A DNA stretch of 64,000 nucleotides from Tethya wilhelma (Eukaryota; Porifera; Demospongiae; Tethyida; Tethyidae): assembly GCA_964030475.1 (NCBI GenBank), contig CAXIPT010000091.1, forward strand, positions 1 to 64,000, given 5' to 3'. The notes under the pieces were generated by a model that had not been told where the DNA came from, made no database searches, and was given only the letters and a program-made list of their open reading frames with translations. Each line of letters opens with the position of its first letter. Position 1 is the stretch's first letter. Positions 33,581 to 44,349 of the stretch are shown piece by piece. Made by a program: the position numbers and the translations under genes.

Positions 33581-34534
33581 CCATCATGATATTGATCTGA
33601 ATCAGTGAGCATGAGTGGACCAGTATATTATAACTGTGAGCAATTTTTACTGAGTTATATTATTGGACTCACTGATTTAAACATTATAATTGTCAAATAT
33701 ACTGAGTAATTGCAACTTGGGATACAATGCAATTAACGCATGGACTAAAATCGTAGCGTTGTTTCCAGACTCTAGATCTCTCCCTGTGAATATTACACAC
33801 TAAATTTAATAATAGGAAGGAAGAGCCTGAGTGTAACAACCAGAAAATGGTCTCAATAACTTCTCTTGCAAATGAATCAACATTGACAACAGAACTAAAT
33901 TCACAAATGAGTATAAATTCTATATAATAGCTATCCACATGCACTCGAGGAAATGATATCACACAAATTACATAACTACAGTTAACCACATTACACACTA
34001 TCATTAAGAGTACTATTATAGAGTCTAAGTAAGAGTTACAGTTACCACATTGAGCCTATTTTCAGCGAGTATTCACAAGAAGAGAGAGTTTTGTAGCCTC
34101 GCCAGATCCTATGCATGCTAGTGTTCAATCTCTCTGTGAATACAAACTGAAATGGCCTTGTTACCAGGTTCTCCCTTCCCATTTTCAGTGTGTTGTATTC
34201 ACAGGCAGAGAGTCTTCATCAGAACAGGCTATAATTTTTAGTGAGTATACATGATGTCTGAAGTTACAGTGTATTTGTTTTATCAGTGAGTCAAACATAA
34301 CTTAAGACTTGTTTACAGTTACTGCTGCAGCATGGTCCTCACCAATTCAGATCATTTAATTTAGTGTTATATATACATCTACATGTAGATCTGAGTATAC
34401 ACGTTTCTAGTGGAAACCTATAGATATAGCATCGGTTTTGTCATTGGCATGTTTTGATCAGTGATTATCATCAGACATATACTTATCTCTTAGATTCGGC
34501 AGACTATATCACTATTATCATACGTATGGTAATA

Positions 34535-34681
34535 CGTATAGTAGGAATGGGCCGTCTGTCCCATAGACACAATACAAAATATTTATCGCCATAAAAATCT
34601 AACAACACAAAGTAGAGGCTTCAAACTTGCTCAGAGGCTCTCCTTTACAGAAAACCAACTGCATGGAAGGCTTAAACTTTG
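34535..34681 (+). mobile_element. Repeat family V, partial copy ending at an N
   Basis: Starts TAGTAGGAATGGGCCGTCTG and keeps TTTATCGCCATAAAAATCTA. It stops at the single N at 34,683, where a reversed Y copy begins. Confidence 0.85.
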
Positions 34682-34689
34682 CNTCTGGA

Positions 34690-34912
34690 AGTGAATAATC
34701 TCGAAGAAAAAGAAGGTTTGGCATATTACACCTTGGTACTTTAGCGATGGTTTTAGGCCATGTTTTTGGACTCATTAGAAAGAGAGAGGTGAATAGTAGC
34801 TCAAAAGCCCTGTTAGTGCTGAGTACTCAGTTTTTGCAGTGTTATTCACGTGAATATTTGTATTGCGCTAATGGACCATCCATGCCATTCCTGTGTACCC
34901 AAATAGTATTGT
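34690..34912 (-). mobile_element. Repeat family Y, reversed partial copy
   Basis: Contains GCGATGGTTTTAGGCCATGT, AACTGAGTA/CTCAGTTTTTGCAG and ends near ATGCCATTCCTGTGTACCC, the complement of the family start. The N at 34,683 makes its junction with V doubtful. Confidence 0.8.
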
Positions 34913-34989
34913 ACCAGGATGAGCTTCTTCATGAGTATATTTTATTATCCTCCTTTGTTCTCAACAACTCTCTTCACATTAGTTGGTGA

Positions 34990-36235
34990 AGTGACACTCA
35001 GTCTTTCCTGGTCACTTCTCTTGGTTGCCAATGAAGCCTTTCATTTTCCACGATGAAGCTTGCTGCCTTCCTTCTCGGACTCTTCTTGTAGTTTTTATCA
35101 CAACCAATGGGATACTCTCCGGATGTGAGGTAACTGAGTATGATAACTTGGAATCAGCAATTTAGTTGATGGGAGTGCAGCCCCGATTCAAGGCAGCTAG
35201 CTAACTTGAAGCTGGAACTGAGTGATCAGTCTAGTTTCATACCTGACATCTCAATCACCTACATTTCCATTGGCCTGCCTGCATGCGCTATGTTGTGCCT
35301 TTTCATGATGTGTACAGAGCAAGAGGAGCTGCTGGGCAGGGGGGATGCTAATCCCACAAGTGGGATGCATACGTCTTCGAGGACATACAATTTGGTTCCT
35401 ATGGATGCAAATCAATGGGGGACATTAGCGGCATGACACCCATTCAATGAAGGCACCTGTGATGCATAAGCCTCAGTGCATGCAACTAGCATGCACAACT
35501 AAACATGTCAGTAACTGTATGCATGCCTAGTTATAACTAGTTAGATGGAAACATCGTCAGGCGTGACTGAGCAAACTGTGATCATTGCTACTGGTTCAAA
35601 CTAAAGTAGCAAAAGTGTAAATTCACATAGCAAAACTTGTGCAGGCTGCGCGTGGCTCAGTAGTCACTGCTAGTGTATTTCACTGATCAAGTTTAGCATA
35701 TACTGCCAATATTTATACCAAATTGCATGCAGAATTCGCTCTGTAGTTTTTCTGTGCATCCATGACTCCTAGTGCACAGCTCAAACTCTAGCTACAGCTA
35801 GCCTTGAGATTTGTTTCACAAAATTTTGATCCCATGTTGTCCTTTACGTGTAAAAATGGAAATACTACACAAATCCTCCGGATAAAAAAGTGAATAAAAA
35901 GGTTTTCATAAATTTTGAGATTATGGAGGTCAAAGTTTACAATTTTGCAAGCACTGCAAAAAAGAATTGCATGCATGCTGCCTGTTCAAGACAAGGAGCT
36001 TTGTGGCATCACAATTTAACCATTTTGCTCACTGTGAGGTAATGTAAAGCACTTTACAGAGAAAAGGTTAACTTTTCTAGAAACTGTTTATTTATCCTTT
36101 TGAATGGAGGTCCTCAATTATGTATACCCTAGGTATGTTTTTGCAGTTGTTTGTTCAATTTGAGTATCTTAGCTATTTCCGGCTTGGACAATAGTGTGAC
36201 AATGTTTTAACATTCCTATGGGGCCGCTTGCTCAG
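34990..36235. other. No gene seen
   Basis: AT-rich DNA. The piece 35,460-35,505 (GATGCATAAGCCT, then CAACTAGCATGCACAACTAA) recurs at 47,050-47,095 and, weaker, at 41,230-41,280, marking a small dispersed repeat. No exon structure found. Confidence 0.45.
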
Positions 36236-36700
36236 GCTTGCCCCAATAACCTCTGTTTAGAAATTCACTTTGATGCTTGTAGTACTTGCAGTGCTCAGTA
36301 ACTAGCTATCTATGCCAGTCAGGCATTGAGACAAAGCACACAACTAACCTACTATGATGGATACTTCTATACAAAGTATGTATTCAACTTGCAATCATTG
36401 AGTTACTTATTACCTGTCCAAGCTGCTAAGCCTGCCAAACTAAAGTCCTTCTAGGAGTCCATGATTCATGTACTGTTTCCAGCGTGATCAAAATCTTGCA
36501 AAATACTGTTATTTCTGAGATTTGAGGCTTTTTTGCTTCTCTGAGTGCTTAGCTTCGAAACCGCACCCATCGATCTACACAACCACTTTGAAGATAATTT
36601 TGATTCATGAATGCAGGTACCTTCGGCTTAGACCATGCAGCTGCCATTTTTCAGATTATCTGGTAATAGCCAAAACACACACAGACAGACTACACTAACC
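36236..36700. repeat. Dispersed repeat Q, copy 1
   Basis: Blocks CCTCTGTTTAGAAATT, CGCTTGTAGTACTTGCA-like, AACCTACTA(T/C)GATGG and GCAATCATTGAGTTACTTA occur in the same order at 47,168-47,680. Parts recur at 41,810-42,070 and 55,560-55,680. Non-coding; ends are not well defined. Confidence 0.75.
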
Positions 36701-37229
36701 CCTGCCAATACTTAATTATAACAGCTGTTAATATTGCAGCAAGATGTTGAATGGTTCCTTTGGCCTAAACACATTTTAAATATCTAGACAATGTATGGAA
36801 TCTGATCTATTGGTGATGGTGTAGACAAACACTTCAATTGCTTAATTATCTATTTGATTTCGATCTCTTCAATGTTAAAATCAACAGTTCTTTAGGATCT
36901 GGCATTAATTAAAATGATTTTTTGAAAAATTGGCATGCAATTTAATTGCTGTGAAATCTCTCTCTGTCATTAAACCAGTTTTTGTCCTTCATTAATTAAA
37001 AATGTTAAAAGTACTAAATATAATCATAAACTTGACCTCAAAAAAACACAATGCTTTAGTGGACTGAACACAGTATAGCACAATGATACAGAATAATAAT
37101 TATCCCCCAAAATATTGAAGGAAAAGAAGTATGGACTGACAACAATACACACATAACTAGCTAGTTACTATACAATTAGTTCTAATTCCCTACACACTTG
37201 AAGTAACTAGTAAGACTAAGGTAAAAAGT

Positions 37230-39647
37230 TTATAACTGCTCACTTATCATTTTTACTTCCTTGCTGTTGCAGTCACATTGATAAAGAACTGTACCATGCT
37301 CATTACTTGACATTTCTTCCTTCTTCACTTTAGAATTGTTCTTGTGTTTAAATAACCACACCAAAACAATCCCTAGCACTATCACCACAATACTTATCAT
37401 TGAAGTTATTGTTAGTGACAATACTGAGAGTGTGTTAAAAATCAAGTTTGAATCTACTGCTCCTGCTATATATCTTGGTGGTTTTGTAGTTGCTTGTGTT
37501 GTTTGCTCAGTAGTTGCTTGTGTACTTATTATCTCTGTTATTGCTTGTGTTGCTGGCTGCATTATTGTTAGTATTGCTGATTCTGTAGTTGCTCGTGTTG
37601 TTGAGGGCCCTGTAGCTACTTCTGTCGTTGCTGCTTCCATAGTCATTTGTGTTGTTGCTGACTCTATAGTTGCTGGTGTTGTTGGTGACTCCGTAGTCAT
37701 TTGTAATGTTGGTGACTCCGTAGTTGCTTGTGTAGTTGCCTCAGTAGTCACTGGGTCTCTAGTTAATGGTGTTAATGTTGTTATTGCCTCTTGGGTGGTC
37801 ATCACTGAATCTGTAACTATTAATTGTGTAGTGATTAGAGGCTGTGTTGGTATTACTGGATCATTTGGTAGAGTGATATTGAAGTCATGGATATTTCCTT
37901 GATAGAGCACACAAAAAGGTAGCACAGGATCAGCAGTGACATTTAAACTTCCTCCAGAAAAAGTAATCTGGCTTGTACAAGCACTAATAACTGATCCATA
38001 TTCAGCTGTATTGTTTAAGATGTTTGTGTGATTGATTTCCATATACAATGTACTAGCTATAATAGCTATAACCCCTCCTCTATGAATAGCACTATTGAAG
38101 TCAAACACTGATTCACTAATCCTAACAGAACTGTTAAGACGTCCAATAAGCAGCACGCCCCCATCATCTCCAGCACTGTTGAAACTGAATTGGCATCTTC
38201 TAATGCTATAGTTAGATGCTTGAACATAAGTATGGAATACTCCACCATCTACAGCAGCAGTGTTGTTAACAAATGAACTTCCATATACTATAATTGCACT
38301 CTCTTCTATGAGAAAAACACCTGCATGGTTGTTAGCATTGTTACGTCTGAAAGTACTGTTGATAATGTTGATTGAGGCATTTGAAATACAAGCCACGCCT
38401 CCTCCAATGTCTTGTCCAGTTGCTGCATTATTTGTGAATACACTGTTTGTAAGATTAACAATATGCCCGTAATTATCAACATCTAACACACCACAAAATG
38501 AAGCTGAATTATAGTTGAATATTGATGAAGAAAGTGTTATGTTGCTTTGTAGTCCTGTAAGGTATATAGCTCCTCCAGATTCCATTGCAGTATTAGTATT
38601 GAAAGAGCTAGTGGTCACTTGAACCATGCCTTCAGCATAAACAGCTCCGCCATTTATATTGGCACTGTTCTCCCTAAATATTGTTCCGTCAATATTCGTA
38701 TTGCAAGCATTTAGTATTGTATTACATTTAACATACAAAGCTCCTCCATCCTTGATTGCAAGGTTATTGTGGAAATTTGTCCTTGCAACGCTATATTCAT
38801 CACTGCTATGTATGTCAATATAAACAGCTCCACCAAAACCTTTGTATACTATGTTACGACTAAATACTGAGTTATCAATAACTATAGCCGATACTCGAGA
38901 TCCTCTTATATAAATTGCTCCACCATAATAGTCTGGAAACCATCTTGCATATTGTGTACCGGCAGCATTGCTGTTAAACACTGAATTAACTATCGATATA
39001 TTTGAATGATAAGATGCAATTGCTCCTCCATTTCCAAAGTCAGTTGTGCAGAATCTGAATTCTGATCTGTCGATTGCTATAGTGGATGATGTTGCGTAAA
39101 TTGCACCCCCATGTGAATCCGCCCTGTTGTTCTTAAAAATATTCTCTCTTATAAATACCAAAGAAGAGGTAAGATATAAAGAACTACCAGTTTCATAGTC
39201 AGAATTTGCAAAACTATTTGTGAATGTATTTCTTGTTAGAATAGCATTAGCTACATTTGTCATCCGTATTGCAGAATTACACCTTTGAAACGTTATTCCA
39301 CTAATGTGAACATACTCCATTCTGTCAAATGTAAACCTGGTACTTGTAGTTGTACAGGTCACTGTTGCATTGGTTGAGATCATAGTAAAGTTATAGGCAT
39401 TCGAAATTGCCAAAACTGATGAGAGGTTGTAAGTTCCATTTTCAACAATTAACGTTATATTCTGGCTTCGACTTGGATATGAGGTATACCATTGCAGAGT
39501 AATGCATGGTACTCCAGAAAACTCTCCAGGACAATGACTTCTAGATGATCTGACAATATAGTAGAGGTCATCTGAAGCACTGCTGACCTCCACACTGAGA
39601 AGAAGTACCAATATCAGATATATCATTTTGAAGGTGGATTGATTCAC
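37230..39647 (-). CDS. Single-exon type I membrane protein with PMP-type beta-helix and Thr-rich stalk
   Basis: 805 codons without an intron. Order: signal peptide (hydrophobic ILVLLLSVEVSSA, ends near residue 24); Cys-containing N-terminal part (25-110); a long right-handed beta-helix (about 110-590) with many GGAI/GGAV(Y) and FxxN/FxxNxA repeats of the polymorphic-outer-membrane-protein type; a Thr-rich mucin-like stalk (about 600-725: repeated TTEATTQ/TTESPT); one TM helix (about 740-765, ISIVVIVLGIVLVWLF); and a 40-residue basic-then-acidic tail. N-glycosylation sequons are frequent. The protein is probably displayed outside the cell on a glycosylated stalk; ligand unknown. Domains of this type are expanded in sponges. 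The first ATG (39,647) would leave almost no leader after the TATA box at 39,680, so Met8 (39,626) is a good alternative start. The reading frame is intact. Confidence 0.93.
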   Translation of the reverse strand: MNQSTFKMIYLILVLLLSVEVSSASDDLYYIVRSSRSHCPGEFSGVPCITLQWYTSYPSRSQNITLIVENGTYNLSSVLAISNAYNFTMISTNATVTCTTTSTRFTFDRMEYVHISGITFQRCNSAIRMTNVANAILTRNTFTNSFANSDYETGSSLYLTSSLVFIRENIFKNNRADSHGGAIYATSSTIAIDRSEFRFCTTDFGNGGAIASYHSNISIVNSVFNSNAAGTQYARWFPDYYGGAIYIRGSRVSAIVIDNSVFSRNIVYKGFGGAVYIDIHSSDEYSVARTNFHNNLAIKDGGALYVKCNTILNACNTNIDGTIFRENSANINGGAVYAEGMVQVTTSSFNTNTAMESGGAIYLTGLQSNITLSSSIFNYNSASFCGVLDVDNYGHIVNLTNSVFTNNAATGQDIGGGVACISNASINIINSTFRRNNANNHAGVFLIEESAIIVYGSSFVNNTAAVDGGVFHTYVQASNYSIRRCQFSFNSAGDDGGVLLIGRLNSSVRISESVFDFNSAIHRGGVIAIIASTLYMEINHTNILNNTAEYGSVISACTSQITFSGGSLNVTADPVLPFCVLYQGNIHDFNITLPNDPVIPTQPLITTQLIVTDSVMTTQEAITTLTPLTRDPVTTEATTQATTESPTLQMTTESPTTPATIESATTQMTMEAATTEVATGPSTTRATTESAILTIMQPATQAITEIISTQATTEQTTQATTKPPRYIAGAVDSNLIFNTLSVLSLTITSMISIVVIVLGIVLVWLFKHKNNSKVKKEEMSSNEHGTVLYQCDCNSKEVKMISEQL

Positions 39648-39670
39648 TAATTAATGATTTTTGTGTTTTA

Positions 39671-39680
39671 GGCTTTTATA
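39671..39680 (-). promoter_or_regulatory. TATA box TATAAAAGCC of the beta-helix gene
   Basis: Lies 33 bp before the first ATG. A start site about 30 bp downstream would fall almost on that ATG, which favours translation from Met8. The element sits at the border of a block duplicated at 43.36 kb, where the TATA sequence itself is not kept. Confidence 0.55.
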
Positions 39681-39940
39681 AACTTTCAGACACTTGTTTT
39701 GATTACAGAACAACAATGTTCCCTTAATTGTAAATTCCAATCTAATTGGGTTTTGCTTTTTGAATAGTATACAATAATTATGATTGTTTCGGTCAACAAT
39801 AATTTTCTCATGACATTATAATGAATATGATCAGTTTGTATAGTTTAAAAGTTCGAAAACTGAGATCTATCTAAACCAAGTTTTGTTATCTTCCCAGGTG
39901 AATGTTTTATAATTTACCTGGGATAAGGAAAGAACTACCA
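39681..39940. repeat. Upstream region of the beta-helix gene, duplicated at 43,358-43,620
   Basis: AAACTTTCAGACACTTGTTT, GATTACAGAACAA, TAATTTTCTC(A/G)TGACATT and GAATATGATCAGTT occur in the same order and orientation in both places. A second block (GGCAGTG(T/C)CTTTGAAGTGAG, 40,191 and 44,231) continues the match. Confidence 0.85.
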
Positions 39941-40029
39941 TCGCTGTGTATGGTTATATATATTGACAAGCCCAGGTTTACAAGCATATCCTATAATGTT
40001 GGAATGATTTGACAGTGCCATGTAATATT

Positions 40030-40104
40030 GTACTATGAGTAACTAGTGTAGATTCCTAATCGAGCATAATACAAAGCCATACAGTCTAGTTACTCATAGT
40101 ACAG
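40030..40104. repeat. Short hairpin
   Basis: GTACTATGAGTAACTAG and its exact complement CTAGTTACTCATAGTAC are separated by about 40 bp. A small stem-loop or tiny MITE between the two duplicated blocks upstream of the beta-helix gene; absent from the 43-44 kb copy. Confidence 0.75.
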
Positions 40105-41028
40105 GTGATGTACTTAATTCAACTGGCTACATGATACCTTAGCTTTCTTTCTACTGTTGTGGTTACCTAGATATATATGTAAACATAGGCAGTGTCTTTG
40201 AAGTGAGACCATAGCAATAGTATAGCTATTTTATGCTACTAATACAGAAATAATTAATCATCAGGAAAAAAAACTCAGTGCCAGTTTCAATAGAAAACGA
40301 GATGAGATGTGTCTCCTCAAGATCTGGTTCACTTTCATTTTTACAATTTGGTCTGCATTTCCAATGTTTTTTATTACTTGTTTCTTCTCATTTTTTCCAT
40401 AATTCTGTGAAACACATTTGAGCTTGTGTGTGTATGTGTACAGCTATGGTTATTCAGTGTGTGAATGTGTGCTAGTACTGAAAGTGAAGCACATACTCAT
40501 ACAGGTGGATTAAGTGTTTCAATTTAGAGACTTATTGTTGTAATCTTAATTTGTTGTTTCTGTGTTCCCTTATTTGTCATATTAATTGTCAAGTATTATG
40601 TTTTGTGTTTTGTTTTGTAGTATCACCCTCTCCCTCTGCACCTCCTGTTGGTGTGTTTTATGACAATTACAATTACAATAAGGGCTATACCTTAATTAAT
40701 AGGAAGAAGTTATTCGAAGTTGAAATAATTATAATTGTACTATTGCCATAGAAATACATATACGTAATGCCTCAAGTGTCTGCTTTATGTTGATGTTGCC
40801 CTTTGTCATGTGACTTATCGTACGTGAATAATTGATTAGGCAGAGCACTCAGGAAACTTCAGTGATTACAATATTCATATCACCGGTTAGTAATAAGTGG
40901 ACAAATTATGCATGAATAAATATTAATGGTGGCCATATGGAAAAAGTACTTTTTAACTGGACGAATGAAAAACCAATGCCAAAAGCAACTGAAGACAAAG
41001 ATACCTAGTTTATTTGTTCATGAATCAG

Positions 41029-41200
41029 CTAGTGAGGGGTCTCTGAAAAAAGTCCTGCCAACATAGAAGAATAATAAGGAGAAGATGGAGAAAAATTAGA
41101 GGTCTGGCATATTTTAGTTTTGTACAGTACTACTAGCACTTTAGCAATAGTTTTAGGCCATGTTTTTAGGCCTGTTAGAAAGAGATAAATAGCTTTAGAA
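41029..41200 (-). mobile_element. Repeat family Y, internal fragment (reversed)
   Basis: Contains AGGTCTGGCATATTTTAGTT and AGTTTTAGGCCATGTTTTTA, matching the interior of family Y in reverse. Both ends are missing. Confidence 0.6.
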
Positions 41201-41434
41201 TCCTTTTGGTACCAAGATCTCATTTTTGTTGCATGAATAATGAGGGCACCAGGGTGCATAAGCCTTGGCACACTCAACTTAATTATAATATTGTTAATGC
41301 ACTGATATACATATGTATAAATGTATAATAGTTATGAATGTATCAGGAAAACTAACCCAGTTTAAGTAGCCACATAACTGTCAAGCAGCAAATAGCACAT
41401 GAAAGCTGGTTAGAAAAAATCTTGCTGAGATCTA

Positions 41435-41515
41435 CTGACAGATCATGAGCTGATTCAAGCTCAGGTCTTTCAAATTGCTCTTACCACTGAGCTACTAGAA
41501 CTCACTGGCATTGGG
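41435..41515 (-). repeat. tRNA-derived SINE-like sequence
   Basis: On the minus strand, TAGCTCAGTGGTAAGAGC (about 41,493-41,476) is a textbook Pol III A box, followed at tRNA spacing by a B-box-like GAGCTTGAATCAGCTC (about 41,461-41,446). The acceptor stem is not complementary, so this is a tRNA-derived retroelement or tRNA relic rather than a tRNA gene. Confidence 0.6.
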
Positions 41516-42057
41516 GCAGAGACTGGCTTGTACTGGAATCCTCAGTAGCCTGATAGATAGATACAGCATACAACTGTCGGAAATGCAGCCAAAGCCTGGC
41601 CACACTGAAAAATCTATACAAGCCAATACCTCTATGCTATATAGTGTGTCCTGATTGCGAGTTGGCCAGATGAGACACTGACCTTACAAAGAAAGCAAGC
41701 CAACTCTTGTCTGTCTTGCAAGCAGCACTAACGGTAACCAGCAACAGCAGCATTTAGAGCACCATGAGCAGCATCATTGAAATCAACACGAATTCTAAAT
41801 AACGCACACTAGATTAGTAGGCGTGACCTCGAAGCTAAGCGCTAAAAAGAAGCACAAAAGCCTCAAATCTCAGCAACTACAGTGTTTTGGACAGCAAAAA
41901 ATGTAATTCTACAAGATCATTCAGATTTATGAACGTACGTACCATCAATTTTGTTGCTAGAGCTGCCTTTCTTGAGATTTCGATTGAACAGACAGACAGA
42001 CAGACAGACAAAACGACTACCGTAATCCTCTGCACATGCAAAGCACGTGCCGAGGCT

Positions 42058-43110
42058 TTAATTAACCCTGCATGCAAACTTCGGACAAATGGTAAGATCC
42101 GACTCATCACAGATATCTAGCACATGCAGGCCTTCTACAGCATCAGCAACATCGCTGTCCTTGCTTGTCATTAGTTTCTTTATTCGTTTACTCTTTTCCT
42201 TATCTTTTTGTTTTTCGACTTTCTTTTTCTCTCTTGTTTTGTTTGCTCCCTCTCCAACTGTTTGCTTTCTTCCGTTCTTTCTTATTCTTTTCAGCTTTTT
42301 TCCCTTTAGATCATCTAGCACTTCATCATTAGTGATACATTCAGCTGGTGATGGCTTCTTTCATTTCATAGTAGAACTGGTGCTTTCGGGAAAACAAGAA
42401 CTTCTGATAAAATTTTCGATTACTAGTTGAAAAACTGTTTACCACTTGCAGTTGACACTATTGCTTGTCAGATTCAGCATCAGGGTGGTTTATCTTAAGC
42501 CATGCAACATAGTTAGAGTCACTTTATCAATTAGCCTTCCTCAAGCCGCTGTTCACACAACTTTCCTGTTTAGCTGTGAATGGAGGATTTTGTCTAGATG
42601 GATTGCAAGCAGGCAATACATTGCCAGATGGAGACACAAAAACCATTTAATTGATGGTGCCAACTATTGATCTTTCACCTTTTCTGCATTTCCGGGAGAA
42701 GATCCTACATTTTTTTAAACCACTGACAAAAAGAGGATATAATTATGCCTCTCCAACCAGAAATACCGGCTCTCCCCGGATGTTTTGCTAAATATTTACT
42801 ACATGCTTCGGAGAATCTAGATCTTGGATGGTTTTGAAAACACCTACATCCAGTGGTTGCAAAACATGAGTACAGTGTGGGGGTAGGCACAATAAGTAAA
42901 CATTTGCACAGGCAAGCTCGATTAATTTAATTCAAGTGTGTGATGCCTGAATGAGAAGCACTGGCATGGTGATGGAATCTGTATATAAATTATTATAGGA
43001 GAACCATCCTAGGAAAGATCTCCATTTATCTAACCATTTTCACTGGTTACAAGCAGTGTTCCTGGATAGGCACCTTCTTTCATGTTTTCTGGTACATTCC
43101 ATTAGAGGGT
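42058..43110 (-). pseudogene. pogo/Tigger-type DDE transposase relic
   Basis: Minus-strand fragments in shifting frames follow the order of pogo-like transposases: TLLVTSENG near 43,050; a region ending in a CLPPHCTHVLQPLDVGVF-type motif near 42,890-42,835, the family hallmark before the third acidic residue; then SEACSKYLAKHPGRA (42,815-42,770); a GLRKA-type motif near 42,545; and a Lys-rich tail (42,321-42,058). Several frameshifts and stops make it non-functional. No terminal repeats were recognised. Confidence 0.75.
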
Positions 43111-43357
43111 ATGTGCATACCATTCTTGTAATTGCGTAAATTGCTAGTTGTCCAAATTTAACACCAAATTTTTCACTGTCATTTTACCCTGTTCACAAAA
43201 GGTCCTGGTTTGGCACTCAATTAGGAGCCTCCACCTTTTTATGTGTGTGTACAGCTGGCTAAAAGGTTGAAGTTTGTACAATGCAGGTTTTGAGCCCCAA
43301 AGTCTTCTACAAAGACATTTGTACCTGCTGTCCATCTAAAGATTTAATTAGCCTAAA

Positions 43358-43620
43358 CTTTCAGACACTTGTTTTGATTACAGAACAATATTGTTCTCTT
43401 TGTATTAATTCCAATATAATCGGCTTCTGTATTGTGAATAGAATGATCAAATACAATAACTATAATTGTTTTAGTAAACAGTAATTTTCTCGTGACATTG
43501 TAGTGAATATGATCAGTTGTGTATAATTTAAAACATTGAAAACTAAGATTTCTAAACCCAGTTTTGTCATCTACCTATAGATGAATGCTTTGTGCATAAC
43601 TTATGCCAGGTGTAAACATA
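43358..43620. repeat. Copy of the beta-helix gene upstream region, without a gene
   Basis: Matches 39,681-39,940. Where the TATA box and ATG should follow on the minus strand (43,300-43,357) there is only CTAATTAAATC and unrelated DNA. Just right of the block (43,600-43,690) a 50-bp unit with CATTCACCT(G/A)GGTAGATG is duplicated. Confidence 0.8.
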
Positions 43621-43934
43621 AACATTCACCTGGGTAGATGATTTATGCCAGGTAAACATAAAACATTCACCTAGGTAGATGCCAAAACTTATGGTTGCTG
43701 GGTGCCTTAGCGCGAGGCATCTAATCTCACGGTATGGTCCCATTTTGTGTTGTATATATGTATGTATGTCAGTCACACTTAAGGAATGTAATTATTGTTG
43801 AGGGAATTTCCGTTTTACGCATGTGTTACACATGCGTAAACACCACGTGGTAGGCTTACTATTCATAGACTTTACTAACCAAGGCTAAGAAAGCGACGTT
43901 AGCGTGTGAGGACTGGTGAGGAGGTGTGTCGTGA

Positions 43935-44116
43935 GGAGGTGAGAAATCATTAGAGTATCTTGAGCAGCTGAGACAACTCAATGGAGGTAGTCGATCATGA
44001 TTCGTCTACAGATTGAAGCATCATGAGGAGGCAAGAAATCATCAGAGTATATTGAGCAGCTGAGAGTCAGACAACTTAATGAAGGTATGGTCGATCATGA
44101 TTCATCTACAGATTTA
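43935..44116. repeat. Tandem duplication of about 90 bp
   Basis: Two copies of GAGGAGG(T/C)(G/A)AGAAATCAT, then GAGCAGCTGAGA and GGTCGATCATGATTC. No coding meaning recognised. Confidence 0.75.
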
Positions 44117-44349
44117 CTACTCAGTTGTCTGCCATGGTATGATCATGTGTTTATTATAATTATATTGTAACTATCTGGCTTGATGCTTTTGTGGTTATCT
44201 AGTGTACACTGTATATGGGATATATAATAGGCAGTGCCTTTGAAGTGAGACCATAACTATAAATTATAGCCATTTTATGCTACAAATACGGAAATATTTA
44301 TTCATCAGGAAAAATGACAAACTCTGTGTAAGTTTCAACAAAACAATGA

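Noticed and set aside
37336..37902. Plus-strand Val/Cys-rich frame opposite the beta-helix gene
   Set aside because: It is the antisense of the Thr-rich stalk codons.
39671..40310. The duplicated upstream block as a long terminal repeat of a retroelement around 40-44 kb
   Set aside because: No reverse transcriptase, primer site or TG..CA ends between the copies, and the intact gene lies outside the pair.
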